Origin: Candidatus Omnitrophica bacterium CG11_big_fil_rev_8_21_14_0_20_41_12 | GTDB lineage: Bacteria; Omnitrophota; Gorgyraeia; Gygaellales; Profunditerraquicolaceae | Assembly (NCBI GenBank): GCA_002796135.1 | Contig: PCWB01000042.1 | Coordinates: 1 to 41,295 of the forward strand | Direction of reading: 5' to 3' | Length of the DNA stretch: 41,295 nt | Part shown: piece by piece, positions 1 to 7,798 of the stretch | Numbering within the stretch: the first letter of the stretch is position 1 | How the letters are laid out: each line of letters opens with the position of its first letter | Translations under genes and position numbers: made by a program | Notes under the pieces: generated by a model | Told to the model about the DNA's origin: nothing | The model's database searches: none | The model's input: only the letters and a program-made list of their open reading frames with translations

Positions 1-1
1 A

Positions 2-75
2 TCGGGGCGACAGGACTTGAACCTGTGACCTCTTGAACCCCATTCAAGCGCTCTACCAAACTGAGCCACGCCCCG
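2..75 (-). tRNA. tRNA-Pro (anticodon GGG)
   Basis: Reverse complement folds as a cloverleaf: CGGGGCG acceptor, D-loop AGTTTGGTA, anticodon loop ATGGGGT, T-loop TTCAAGT; CCA not encoded. Confidence 0.95.
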
Positions 76-93
76 TTACAAACGGTATTTTTT

Positions 94-1089
94 TTATTCC
101 TCTTTACTTTTCCTCGTCATCAAATCTTTAACTGCCTGACGAGGAGATTTATTTTTATAGAGCAGCCGATATACCTCTCTAGTAATAGGCATCTCTATTT
201 TATATTTTATACTTAAAGCATATGCGGATTTTGTCGTCGGTACCCCTTCGGCAACCATCTGCATATGCCGGCAGATTTCTTTTAAGCTTTTACCGCGTCC
301 GATTAATTCCCCAACCATCCGATTGCGGCTTTGATTACTGATACAAGTAGTGACTAGATCACCTAATCCGCTGATTCCGCTGAATGTCTCAGGTTTTGCT
401 CCCATAACTTTGCCAAGTCTGGATATCTCAGTAAGCCCGCGGGTTAATATTGCCGCTTTAGTATTCGTACCGAAACCTAATCCATCGGAGACTCCGCAAG
501 CAATCGCAATAACATTCTTTAAGCTTCCTCCGAGCTCAACCCCGATTATATCAGAGTTTGTATAAACACGGAAACTTTCTGTATTAAATACTGATTGTAT
601 AGTTTTTCTAATTTTTTTACTGCTAGAAGCCACTACTGCGGTAGTAGGAATCCCTTTGGCAACTTCCTGAGCAATAGTCGGACCGCTTAAAACCGCCAGC
701 TTCACCGGACCAAGTTCAGAATGTATCACTTCCGAGATCCTTTTAGAAGAACTTATCTCAATGCCTTTACTAACACTTAAAAAAATAGTATTTTTAGAAA
801 AGCCATGCTTTATTTTTTTTAATATCGATCGGGTATATTGCGAAGGAATCGCCAGCACAATGATCTCTTTATCGGTAATCGCCGATTTAATATCGGAGGT
901 TATTTCAATTCCTGCGGGTATCTTAATCCCCGGTAAAAATTTCGGATTTCGGCGGCTTTGCGAAATTTGTTTAGTGTATTTATTAAAGGCTCCCCAGAGG
1001 CTCACCCGGTATCCTTTTTTAGAAAGCAGGATAGCTAATGTTGTCCCCCATCCTCCGTCGCCTAATACTCCGATACGCATTTTATCCAT
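94..1089 (-). CDS. gpsA: NAD(P)H-dependent glycerol-3-phosphate dehydrogenase
   Basis: N-terminal GDGGWGTTLA Rossmann motif, LSGPTIAQEVAKGIPT, GGSLKNVIAIACGVSDGLGFGTNTKAA. Confidence 0.96.
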   Translation of the reverse strand: MDKMRIGVLGDGGWGTTLAILLSKKGYRVSLWGAFNKYTKQISQSRRNPKFLPGIKIPAGIEITSDIKSAITDKEIIVLAIPSQYTRSILKKIKHGFSKNTIFLSVSKGIEISSSKRISEVIHSELGPVKLAVLSGPTIAQEVAKGIPTTAVVASSSKKIRKTIQSVFNTESFRVYTNSDIIGVELGGSLKNVIAIACGVSDGLGFGTNTKAAILTRGLTEISRLGKVMGAKPETFSGISGLGDLVTTCISNQSRNRMVGELIGRGKSLKEICRHMQMVAEGVPTTKSAYALSIKYKIEMPITREVYRLLYKNKSPRQAVKDLMTRKSKEE

Positions 1090-1092
1090 GGT

Positions 1093-1839
1093 TTATTTTA
1101 AATCCTTAACTTTATTTGTTCTGAGCTTGGCTAAATCCCAAACATAATCGTAAAGATGTAGCCCCTTACTTACAGCGATAATTTCTCCGTCTTCTACGCC
1201 TATTTCTTCAGCCATATATTGTTTTACCAGCTGTAAGCCTCCGAGATTAGAAGGAAATCCGCCCCAAAGATCCCAGGAACGGAAATAAAGTATGAAGTGT
1301 AGTTTACCATAACGGACTCTTGTATCGATTAACCTTAGACAAGGAGGATCAATTAACTTTATATCCGAAGGCATGCCAATCTCCATTATCGCCTGATTTG
1401 TACCCGGGCCCTTTTCTTTGTACATCTTAATTACTTCTTCGATCTGATTAACATTTAACGCCAAATCACAAAGTAACTCTTTCCCATTTTCATTTTTTTT
1501 AATTTTAACCTTCGGGTCAACTAATCTTTCTCCGTAGGTATAATCTTCAGTTTCGGTTTTTGCACCGGTAAGCAGGTAACTTAGATACCCCCGAATATAA
1601 TCCATATCTGTCGGCGCAGGTATATTCATGCCTTCAGGGATAATCGGGATTATCTGATGCGCAGGCTTACGCACTCTTATTGAGACAAAGTCGAATTCCA
1701 AACGTTTCTGGCCCTCGTAGCTTCCGCGGGTAATTGTATAGACATGGCCTTTGTCTAATATTGCCGATAAGGCCTGAAACCAGGCATCATCTAAGTCAAA
1801 AGCATCGATAAAAACCGGTTTTAAGAATTCTTCGCTCAC
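1093..1839 (-). CDS. Thymidylate synthase-like protein (divergent ThyA family)
   Basis: PPCLRLID (catalytic Cys context), YFRSWDLWGGFPSNLGGLQLV, SKGLHLYDYVWD correspond to ThyA PCH, YQRSxDxxLGxPFN and DAHIY motifs. Confidence 0.8.
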   Translation of the reverse strand: MSEEFLKPVFIDAFDLDDAWFQALSAILDKGHVYTITRGSYEGQKRLEFDFVSIRVRKPAHQIIPIIPEGMNIPAPTDMDYIRGYLSYLLTGAKTETEDYTYGERLVDPKVKIKKNENGKELLCDLALNVNQIEEVIKMYKEKGPGTNQAIMEIGMPSDIKLIDPPCLRLIDTRVRYGKLHFILYFRSWDLWGGFPSNLGGLQLVKQYMAEEIGVEDGEIIAVSKGLHLYDYVWDLAKLRTNKVKDLK

Positions 1840-2225
1840 GGGGTTTTGCTCTTTTCCATTGCTTTTTTTACAAATTGTTTAAAGGTAGTGATGATCTGGG
1901 CCACAGGCATATTTTTACCGATATATCCAGAACAACCGAATTGCTTGGTTTTAGCGATTAAATCTTCATCGAATCCAAAACCGGTGATCATTACGACAGG
2001 TAGATTTTTATCGAATTCTCTGATGTTCTTTAATACCTCTAGCCCGCTCATTCCGGGAAGCTTAATATCTAACAATACGACATCAAAGGGTTCCTTTTTA
2101 AGGATCTTTAGAGCCTCTTCTCCAGTGGCACAAGACACCGGCTCACAATCTTCTTTTCTAAACAATTCATCGAACAGGTCTCTTACTGGAGCCTCATCAT
2201 CTACAACTAAAATTTTATAAAGCAT
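1836..2225 (-). CDS. Response regulator receiver-domain protein (CheY-like, no output domain)
   Basis: ILVVDDEAPVRDLF, DVVLLDIKLPGMSGLEVL, PVVMITGFG; single REC domain. Confidence 0.93.
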   Translation of the reverse strand: MLYKILVVDDEAPVRDLFDELFRKEDCEPVSCATGEEALKILKKEPFDVVLLDIKLPGMSGLEVLKNIREFDKNLPVVMITGFGFDEDLIAKTKQFGCSGYIGKNMPVAQIITTFKQFVKKAMEKSKTP

Positions 2226-2238
2226 AATTGTTCCTCCT

Positions 2239-3672
2239 CTAAATAAAAGGTAATTTTATAGTAAAAGTAGTTCCCTGATTAACTTGACTAACTAAATCAA
2301 TAGAACCGTTATGATTTTTAATAATATTATGGCAGATCGATAGTCCTAGGCCTATTCCGTCATTTTTTGTCGAGAAAAAAGGCATGAAGATATTCTTAAG
2401 GTGATGCTCAGGAATACCGACGCCAGAATCAATTATCTGGATCTGCACGCAAGAATCCTGAAAATTACTGGTAATTATTTTAATTACTCCTCCCTCGGGC
2501 ATAGATTGATAAGCGTTGGTAAGAATATTAAGGAAAACCTCCTGTAATTGATGCAGATCACCCTTTATTTTCGGTAAATTATTTGCGCGAATTTGTTTTA
2601 TCTCGATTCTGGAGCTAGGTAATTTATTATAACGAATCAACGACAGGACCGCTTCAATAGCCTTATTAACATCAATCATTTCCTGCGCCGGGGTTGATTT
2701 ACGGGAAAATTTTAAAATTCGATCCACCAGCTCACGAATACGATCCGTTTGATTGGCAATTAAAGCAAGATTGTCTTTGACCTTTTGATTGAAGCTCTCG
2801 TCTTTGAGCATCTCTAATCTTCCGGAAATGACAAACAGCGGATTATTGATTTCATGGGCCATACCGGCTGAAAGCTGGCCCAAAGCCGCTAATTTTTCAG
2901 ATTGAAAAATCTGGTATTCCAATTTCCTTCTTTCCGTTATGTCCTTAGCCATAAATATGTAACCGGTAAGTTTGCCCTCCCCATCTAAAAATTGATTTAC
3001 GGTTAATATAACCGGAAGGACTTCTTTAGTTTTAGTAATCAGCTCTGCTTCTGTTTCATACCTTCCGAATAAATGTACTTGTTTAAGGATAAATTCCAGA
3101 TCAGGGTATTCAGCAGAAGCATTATGCAGTATGCCGGCATTTTTAAAAATTAGGTCCTTTTTGTTCCAGCCGAGCATGATCTCCAAACCCATCCCCAGAT
3201 AAGTTATATTGCCCTCTAAATTAATTACGTATAGTGCGTACTCCTTTATACTTGAGAAGATATCTTTTAAAGAGGTGTCAATATTCTTTATCGATGATTC
3301 ACGCTCGTTGATCTCCGTAATATCCTGGCCAAAAAGCGCGACCGCTTCAACCTGATTATTTTTATCTAACACCGGATTAATCGTCCACGAAATTAACCGC
3401 TGGTTAATCAGGCAGGCAAAATTCTTCTCTCTTTTATAGGTCATCGCCTCATCGACAACCGCCTTAAACATATTTTTATTTATAATCTTATTCATATTTC
3501 CAAACAATACCCCCATCCAATGTTTTCCGATAACCTCAGATTGATTAAGTCCTAGCACGCTTTCGGATTTCTTATTACACAAAAGAATATTACCGAAATG
3601 GTTTAAATAAAGCACCATTACTGCGGCGTTCTCAATTAACTTTGATAAGATGTCATTTTTTTCGGTAGCCAT
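2239..3672 (-). CDS. PAS-domain sensor histidine kinase
   Basis: PAS repeats; H-box AALGQLSAGMAHEINNPL; HATPase DSGVGIPEHHLKNIFMPFFSTK...GIGLGLSIC. Confidence 0.95.
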   Translation of the reverse strand: MATEKNDILSKLIENAAVMVLYLNHFGNILLCNKKSESVLGLNQSEVIGKHWMGVLFGNMNKIINKNMFKAVVDEAMTYKREKNFACLINQRLISWTINPVLDKNNQVEAVALFGQDITEINERESSIKNIDTSLKDIFSSIKEYALYVINLEGNITYLGMGLEIMLGWNKKDLIFKNAGILHNASAEYPDLEFILKQVHLFGRYETEAELITKTKEVLPVILTVNQFLDGEGKLTGYIFMAKDITERRKLEYQIFQSEKLAALGQLSAGMAHEINNPLFVISGRLEMLKDESFNQKVKDNLALIANQTDRIRELVDRILKFSRKSTPAQEMIDVNKAIEAVLSLIRYNKLPSSRIEIKQIRANNLPKIKGDLHQLQEVFLNILTNAYQSMPEGGVIKIITSNFQDSCVQIQIIDSGVGIPEHHLKNIFMPFFSTKNDGIGLGLSICHNIIKNHNGSIDLVSQVNQGTTFTIKLPFI

Positions 3673-3695
3673 ATTCTTAATTTAAATTCAATTTA

Positions 3696-3766
3696 AGCGG
3701 GAGAGGGGAATCGAACCCCCATATATAGCTTGGAAGGCTATTGTTCTACCACTGAACTACTCCCGC
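3696..3766 (-). tRNA. tRNA-Gly (anticodon UCC)
   Basis: Reverse complement GCGGGAG...ATAGC CTTCCAA GCTAT...TTCGATT...CTCCCGC; canonical cloverleaf. Confidence 0.95.
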
Positions 3767-3775
3767 GTACGCACG

Positions 3776-3838
3776 CACACCCGAGCAATTAGCGCTACAG
3801 GCGCATACCTATCGGAGAATTTTGCGGGAGTATCCCGC
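3776..3838. repeat. Copy A of the structured repeat, between tRNA-Tyr and tRNA-Gly
   Basis: CACACCCGAGCAATTAGCGC...GGCGCATACCTAT followed by hairpin GCGGGA-GTA-TCCCGC. Confidence 0.6.
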
Positions 3839-3863
3839 GCGAACTCTCAATCGTACAATTTAA

Positions 3864-4145
3864 TGGGCAGGAGAGGATTCGAACCTCTGAAGCACAGGTG
3901 CAGCAGATTTCAAGGGCCTCCGAGTTACCTCGAAGCTTGGACTATCTCATCACCATAGTTTTCACTTTAGGTGGTAGGCGCTTAGTCTCTGCACCTTCCC
4001 GCAAAAATCATTTAGCGGGCTTGGCTCAGGATTCCCCTAAGGGCTACTTAGGGCTCCCCTGAATTCACCTACTTTTCCATCTCGCCTTTCGACAAGACGC
4101 TGCGTTTACACAGTCTGCCCCCTTTGGCCACTTGGGTACCTGCCC
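3864..4145 (-). tRNA. tRNA-Tyr (anticodon GUA), interrupted by a group I intron; exons 4145..4110 and 3910..3864
   Basis: Joined exons give a class II tRNA: GGGCAGG acceptor / CCTGCCC-A, anticodon arm GCAGA CTGTAAA TCTGC, long variable arm GCAC-CT-GTGC, T-loop TTCGAAT. Confidence 0.94.
3911..4109 (-). ncRNA. Group I self-splicing intron (IC3-like, ~199 nt, no internal ORF) in the tRNA-Tyr anticodon
   Basis: Minus strand contains P-like AATTCAGGGGAGCCC, Q-like AATCCTGAGCCAAGCC, R-like GGTGCAGAGACTA, S-like GATGAGATAGTCC; 5' exon ends in U, which can form U.G with an internal guide (CUGU/GCAG); intron ends in G; P9-like CTTCGAG-GTAA-CTCGGAG hairpin. Confidence 0.95.
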
Positions 4146-4200
4146 ATATCAAAATGTTAAAATGTAAATTATTATAATTCAATTTAAAATCCTTTAAATT

Positions 4201-4272
4201 AGCTGGCGAAAGGAATCGAACCTTCAACCCATGGTTTACAAAACCATTGCGCTACCATTGCGCCACGCCAGC
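4201..4272 (-). tRNA. tRNA-Thr (anticodon UGU)
   Basis: Reverse complement GCTGGCG...ATGGT TTTGTAA ACCAT...TTCGATT...CGCCAGC; canonical cloverleaf. Confidence 0.95.
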
Positions 4273-4276
4273 AGAT

Positions 4277-4693
4277 TTACTTCTCAAGTAAGTCAAATCT
4301 TGATTCATATTTGGCTGCTTCAGTTACAAACTTGATTTGTTTATTCTTAGCTGGCTTTAACCGTAAATTACATGTACTTTTATTCCTAATCAGGCTGAAA
4401 GGAACAAAATATACCTTATGCTGCTCGGAAGAATATACAGCAATAATATCTATATTTTTCGGTGAGTAATGTATGATACTGTGATTATTGCAGCTTCTTG
4501 CTCTCACCTCTACTATGCCATCTTTCGGCGTTGCATATTTAACTTGAACACGCTTAAATACTCCATTTTTCTCTGTAACAAGATCGTATCGGTTATCTTC
4601 TCCCCACGGGATAAGAACATTAAAACCATTTTGTTTAAGTAGATAAGTAACAAATGCTTCAGCAATATCACCTTTTTGTTTTGTAATAGCCAT
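4277..4693 (-). CDS. Free-standing PD-(D/E)XK endonuclease, group I intron-associated homing endonuclease type (I-Ssp6803I-like)
   Basis: KGDIAEAFVTYLLKQNGFNVLIPWGEDNRYDLVTEKNGVFKRVQVKYATP shows E...RYDLV...QVK spacing typical of PD-(D/E)XK nucleases with Q-x-K; located next to the intron-bearing tRNA cluster. Confidence 0.78.
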   Translation of the reverse strand: MAITKQKGDIAEAFVTYLLKQNGFNVLIPWGEDNRYDLVTEKNGVFKRVQVKYATPKDGIVEVRARSCNNHSIIHYSPKNIDIIAVYSSEQHKVYFVPFSLIRNKSTCNLRLKPAKNKQIKFVTEAAKYESRFDLLEK

Positions 4694-5548
4694 TTAGGTA
4701 CTCTTTTTTATTGCCGCAGGAATTTCATCAATAATATCCGAAGCAATTAATCCCATCTGTGTTTTATCGCCTGCTGCAATATCACCGGCTAAGCCATGAA
4801 TATATGTCGCATATTTTGCCGCAGGAAAAATATCCAACCCCTGAGCTAGGAATGCTCCGGCAATACCGCTTAAGACATCGCCGCTTCCTGCGGTTGCCAT
4901 CCCCGGATTACCGGTTTTATTTATATAACACTGACTATTGCCGTCAGTTACAACAGTATGATGTCCTTTAAGTATAATCGTACTATTATAATATTTTGCG
5001 TACTTTTTAGCAACCAATTTCCTGTTTTTCTTTATAAGATTAAGATCAACTTTAAAAAGCTTAGACATCTCCATTTGATGCGGAGTCAGAATAAGTCGGC
5101 CTTTATGGTTTCTAAGTATCTCTAAGTGATTACTGAGCGCGTTTAAAGCATCGGCGTCGATCACAGCAGGTAAATTAATCTTTTTAATAATTTTCCTTAC
5201 CAATGCACTCGTCGTTTTATCTGTGCCCAGGCCCGGGCCGATTATTAAAACATCAACCTTCTTAAGAAAAACGCCGATTCTGCTAAAAGCTCTGAGGCTT
5301 AATGACCCTTCTTTTGTTTCCGGTAAGGGCAAGCTCATTACCTCCTTAGGCTTATTTTTGATTACCGCCAGATTAATACTTTTAGGGATACCCAAAGTTA
5401 TCAACCCTGCTCCTGCACGTAAGGCAGCTTCAGCACAAAGTAAAGCGGCTCCGGAAAATCTGCTTGAGCCGGCTAATATTAAGATATGCCCGTAATCCCC
5501 TTTATGAGAATTAGCTTTTCTTCGTAATAATTGCGTTGGCAACTGCAT
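4694..5548 (-). CDS. nnrD: ADP/ATP-dependent (S)-NAD(P)H-hydrate dehydratase
   Basis: KGDYGHILILAGSSRFSGAALL, IGPGLGTDK, PAVIDADALNAL, LTPHQMEMSKL, GNPGMATAGSGDVLSGI. Track ORF extends to 5602; start placed at MQLPTQLLRRKANSHKGDYGH. Confidence 0.94.
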   Translation of the reverse strand: MQLPTQLLRRKANSHKGDYGHILILAGSSRFSGAALLCAEAALRAGAGLITLGIPKSINLAVIKNKPKEVMSLPLPETKEGSLSLRAFSRIGVFLKKVDVLIIGPGLGTDKTTSALVRKIIKKINLPAVIDADALNALSNHLEILRNHKGRLILTPHQMEMSKLFKVDLNLIKKNRKLVAKKYAKYYNSTIILKGHHTVVTDGNSQCYINKTGNPGMATAGSGDVLSGIAGAFLAQGLDIFPAAKYATYIHGLAGDIAAGDKTQMGLIASDIIDEIPAAIKKST

Positions 5549-5867
5549 AGGTTTTAACATGTGAGATTGAAATATGCACGCAGATATTTTTTCCTTTACC
5601 ATTCAGAAATAAACAGATCGGTTTGCCTTCGGCATCATTATGTATTTGAAGATCCTGCCAAGAAATATTCTTATCCCCGGCTGCCTTAAACACTGCCTCT
5701 TTTGCGGCAAATCTTCCGGCTAAGTGCTGGTAAAAAGAGGTCTTGGTTTTAGCATTTTTTATTTCGTTTTTTGTAAAAACTCTCTGCAGAAAATCTTCGC
5801 CCCATTTTTCATGCGCCTGCTTGATCCTGCGCACCTCGGTGATATCCATCCCTGTGCCGATGATCAT
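5511..5867 (-). CDS. acpS: Holo-[acyl-carrier-protein] synthase
   Basis: MIIGTGMDITEVRRI, HLAGRFAAKEAVFKA, HISISHVKTYAVA; start refined from the 5930 ORF start. Confidence 0.94.
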   Translation of the reverse strand: MIIGTGMDITEVRRIKQAHEKWGEDFLQRVFTKNEIKNAKTKTSFYQHLAGRFAAKEAVFKAAGDKNISWQDLQIHNDAEGKPICLFLNGKGKNICVHISISHVKTYAVANAIITKKS

Positions 5868-6580
5868 TATCTTATTAACTCCTTCATCTCCTTGACTGCT
5901 TTGAATAAGCCTACATAAAGAGATTTGCAAATAATAGAATATCCGATATTAAGTTCTTCTATTCCTCCAATTGCCGCAACATCTTTAGCATTAGCATAAT
6001 CAATACCGTGTCCGGCATTAACCGTAAGCTTCCCGCTTCTTGCGTAACTAACCGCAGATTCTATCTGCTTAAGAAACTTATTTTTTTCTTGATTATTTTT
6101 TGCCTCGGCGTAGCGGCCAGTATGTAGTTCAATAATTTTAGCTCCGGCTTTTCTGGAAGCGTCAATCTGTTTTTTTTCGGGGTCAATAAACAAACTTACG
6201 CGAATGCCCTTTTTTTCTAATTTTTTTATAACCGCAGCAACCTTTTTTAAATTGGCGGCAACATCTAAACCGCCTTCTGTCGTTAACTCTTTTCTTTTTT
6301 CAGGAACAAGTGTTGCCTGATACGGCTTAATCCTACAGGCAATTTTTACGATCTCCAAAGCAATGGACATCTCCAGGTTGAGCTTAGTCTTAATATTCTT
6401 ACGCAGCAGCAGGATGTCTTGATCCTGAATATGACGGCGATCCTCCCTTAAATGAGCTACGATGCTATCAGCGCCTGCTTTTTCGCATAGATATGCAGCA
6501 TAAACAGGATCAGGAAGAACTCCTTTGCGGGCCTGCCGTAAAGTTGCTACATGGTCGATATTTACTCCTAATTTAGGCAT
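5867..6580 (-). CDS. pdxJ: Pyridoxine 5'-phosphate synthase
   Basis: LGVNIDHVATLRQAR, GADSIVAHLREDRRHI, LTVNAGHGIDYANA, ELNIGYSII. Confidence 0.97.
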   Translation of the reverse strand: MPKLGVNIDHVATLRQARKGVLPDPVYAAYLCEKAGADSIVAHLREDRRHIQDQDILLLRKNIKTKLNLEMSIALEIVKIACRIKPYQATLVPEKRKELTTEGGLDVAANLKKVAAVIKKLEKKGIRVSLFIDPEKKQIDASRKAGAKIIELHTGRYAEAKNNQEKNKFLKQIESAVSYARSGKLTVNAGHGIDYANAKDVAAIGGIEELNIGYSIICKSLYVGLFKAVKEMKELIR

Positions 6581-6587
6581 AGCTAGA

Positions 6588-7796
6588 TTAAAGCTTATTT
6601 TTCCTTATTGCATTGACTATTTTTAAGGCTTGACTGGTTTCTTTAACGTCGTGTACGCGTAGTATATTAGCACCGTTTTTCGCTGCAATTACGCAGGTAG
6701 CCAGAGAGCCGCTAGAGCGGTTTCCAACATCAGCTCCTAAAATCTTACCGATAAATGATTTCCGGGATGTGCCGATAAGAATGGGCTTACCTAAAATCTT
6801 AAAATCTGCCAGTCTATTTATAATTTCAAGGTTATGCTCGACATTTTTACCAAACCCGATTCCGGGATCAACGATAATTTTATCCGGGTTAATTCCACCA
6901 CCTTCAGCAGAATTAATTGCTTTTTTTAGATAAAGAGCGATCTCATCGATTAAATAACGGTAGGTAACTATTTTCTGCATGCTTAGAGGCACGCCTTGCA
7001 TATGCATGATTACGACAGCGGCTTTATAACGGACAGCAACCTTAATCATGTTCTTATGCCTTAAACCTGAGATATCGTTGATTATTTGCGCGCCTGAATC
7101 AAGACAGGCTTGAGCTACTATCGGTTTATCGGTATCAATAGAAAGCGGCGTTTTTATTTTTTTTGCTAATAATTTTACCACAGGCAGAATACGGGTAAGT
7201 TCTTCTTTGGCGCTGACAGGTTTTGCCCCCGGCCGGCTGGATTGGCCTCCAAGATCAATGATGCTTGCGCCATCGCTAACCATTTTTTTAGCTTTCTTTA
7301 ATGCTAAATCAAGATAATTTGCCGCGCAATTTTTATATAAGCCGTCACCGCTGAATGAATCAGGGGTTAGGTTAATAATGCCCATAATCCGGGCCTGATT
7401 ACTCAAATTTAAAAAAGAACTTCTTAAAGATAAAGTAAAATTATGCTTAGTATAATTTTTAATATTTTTATCTAGTTCTTGGCTGAGGTTATTAAGCCCG
7501 AAAGGCTGGAGCCTGATTTTTTGCAAAAGCCTCCTATATTGGCTAAGCGAGGCAATCATCAAAACATCGGTTTTTTTGCTTTTTCCGGTTAGGGCTCCCC
7601 GGGTAATTGCCGACTCCGCACCTATAGCAAGCATTTCCTGTTTGAGTATATTAGCGGTAATACTATTTACGGTATTTAGGAGGATTAAAAAAGTCTGGGC
7701 CTTCGGCAGCATGATCTTGACCCCGCAGGGGTCAACCCCGATATCATGCATCATTTTCTCAACTTCAATTCTAGAGCTAAAAGGGAAGATACGCAT
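6588..7796 (-). CDS. folP: Dihydropteroate synthase with N-terminal extension
   Basis: IMGIINLTPDSFSGDG, IIDLGGQSSRPGA, VDPGIGFGK, SRKSFIG; ~135-aa N-terminal extension. Confidence 0.95.
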   Translation of the reverse strand: MRIFPFSSRIEVEKMMHDIGVDPCGVKIMLPKAQTFLILLNTVNSITANILKQEMLAIGAESAITRGALTGKSKKTDVLMIASLSQYRRLLQKIRLQPFGLNNLSQELDKNIKNYTKHNFTLSLRSSFLNLSNQARIMGIINLTPDSFSGDGLYKNCAANYLDLALKKAKKMVSDGASIIDLGGQSSRPGAKPVSAKEELTRILPVVKLLAKKIKTPLSIDTDKPIVAQACLDSGAQIINDISGLRHKNMIKVAVRYKAAVVIMHMQGVPLSMQKIVTYRYLIDEIALYLKKAINSAEGGGINPDKIIVDPGIGFGKNVEHNLEIINRLADFKILGKPILIGTSRKSFIGKILGADVGNRSSGSLATCVIAAKNGANILRVHDVKETSQALKIVNAIRKNKL

Positions 7797-7798
7797 CT

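Noticed and set aside
350-1147. Plus-strand ORFs antisense to gpsA
   Set aside because: No recognisable domains and opposite a clear gpsA; open only because of codon composition.
1846-2220. 124-aa plus-strand ORF antisense to the response regulator
   Set aside because: Mirror of the REC-domain gene; low-complexity composition, no SD or family signal.
3824-3838. GCGGGA-GTA-TCCCGC hairpin as a terminator or duplicated tRNA-Gly acceptor end
   Set aside because: No T-tract on either strand, and similarity to the tRNA-Gly acceptor (about 9/10 nt) is too short to distinguish from chance; kept only as part of repeat copy A.
6588-7796. Extended N-terminus of FolP as a novel fusion
   Set aside because: Long dihydropteroate synthases with a similar N-terminal segment (IGVDPxGxKIMxPK) are familiar from other anaerobic bacteria.
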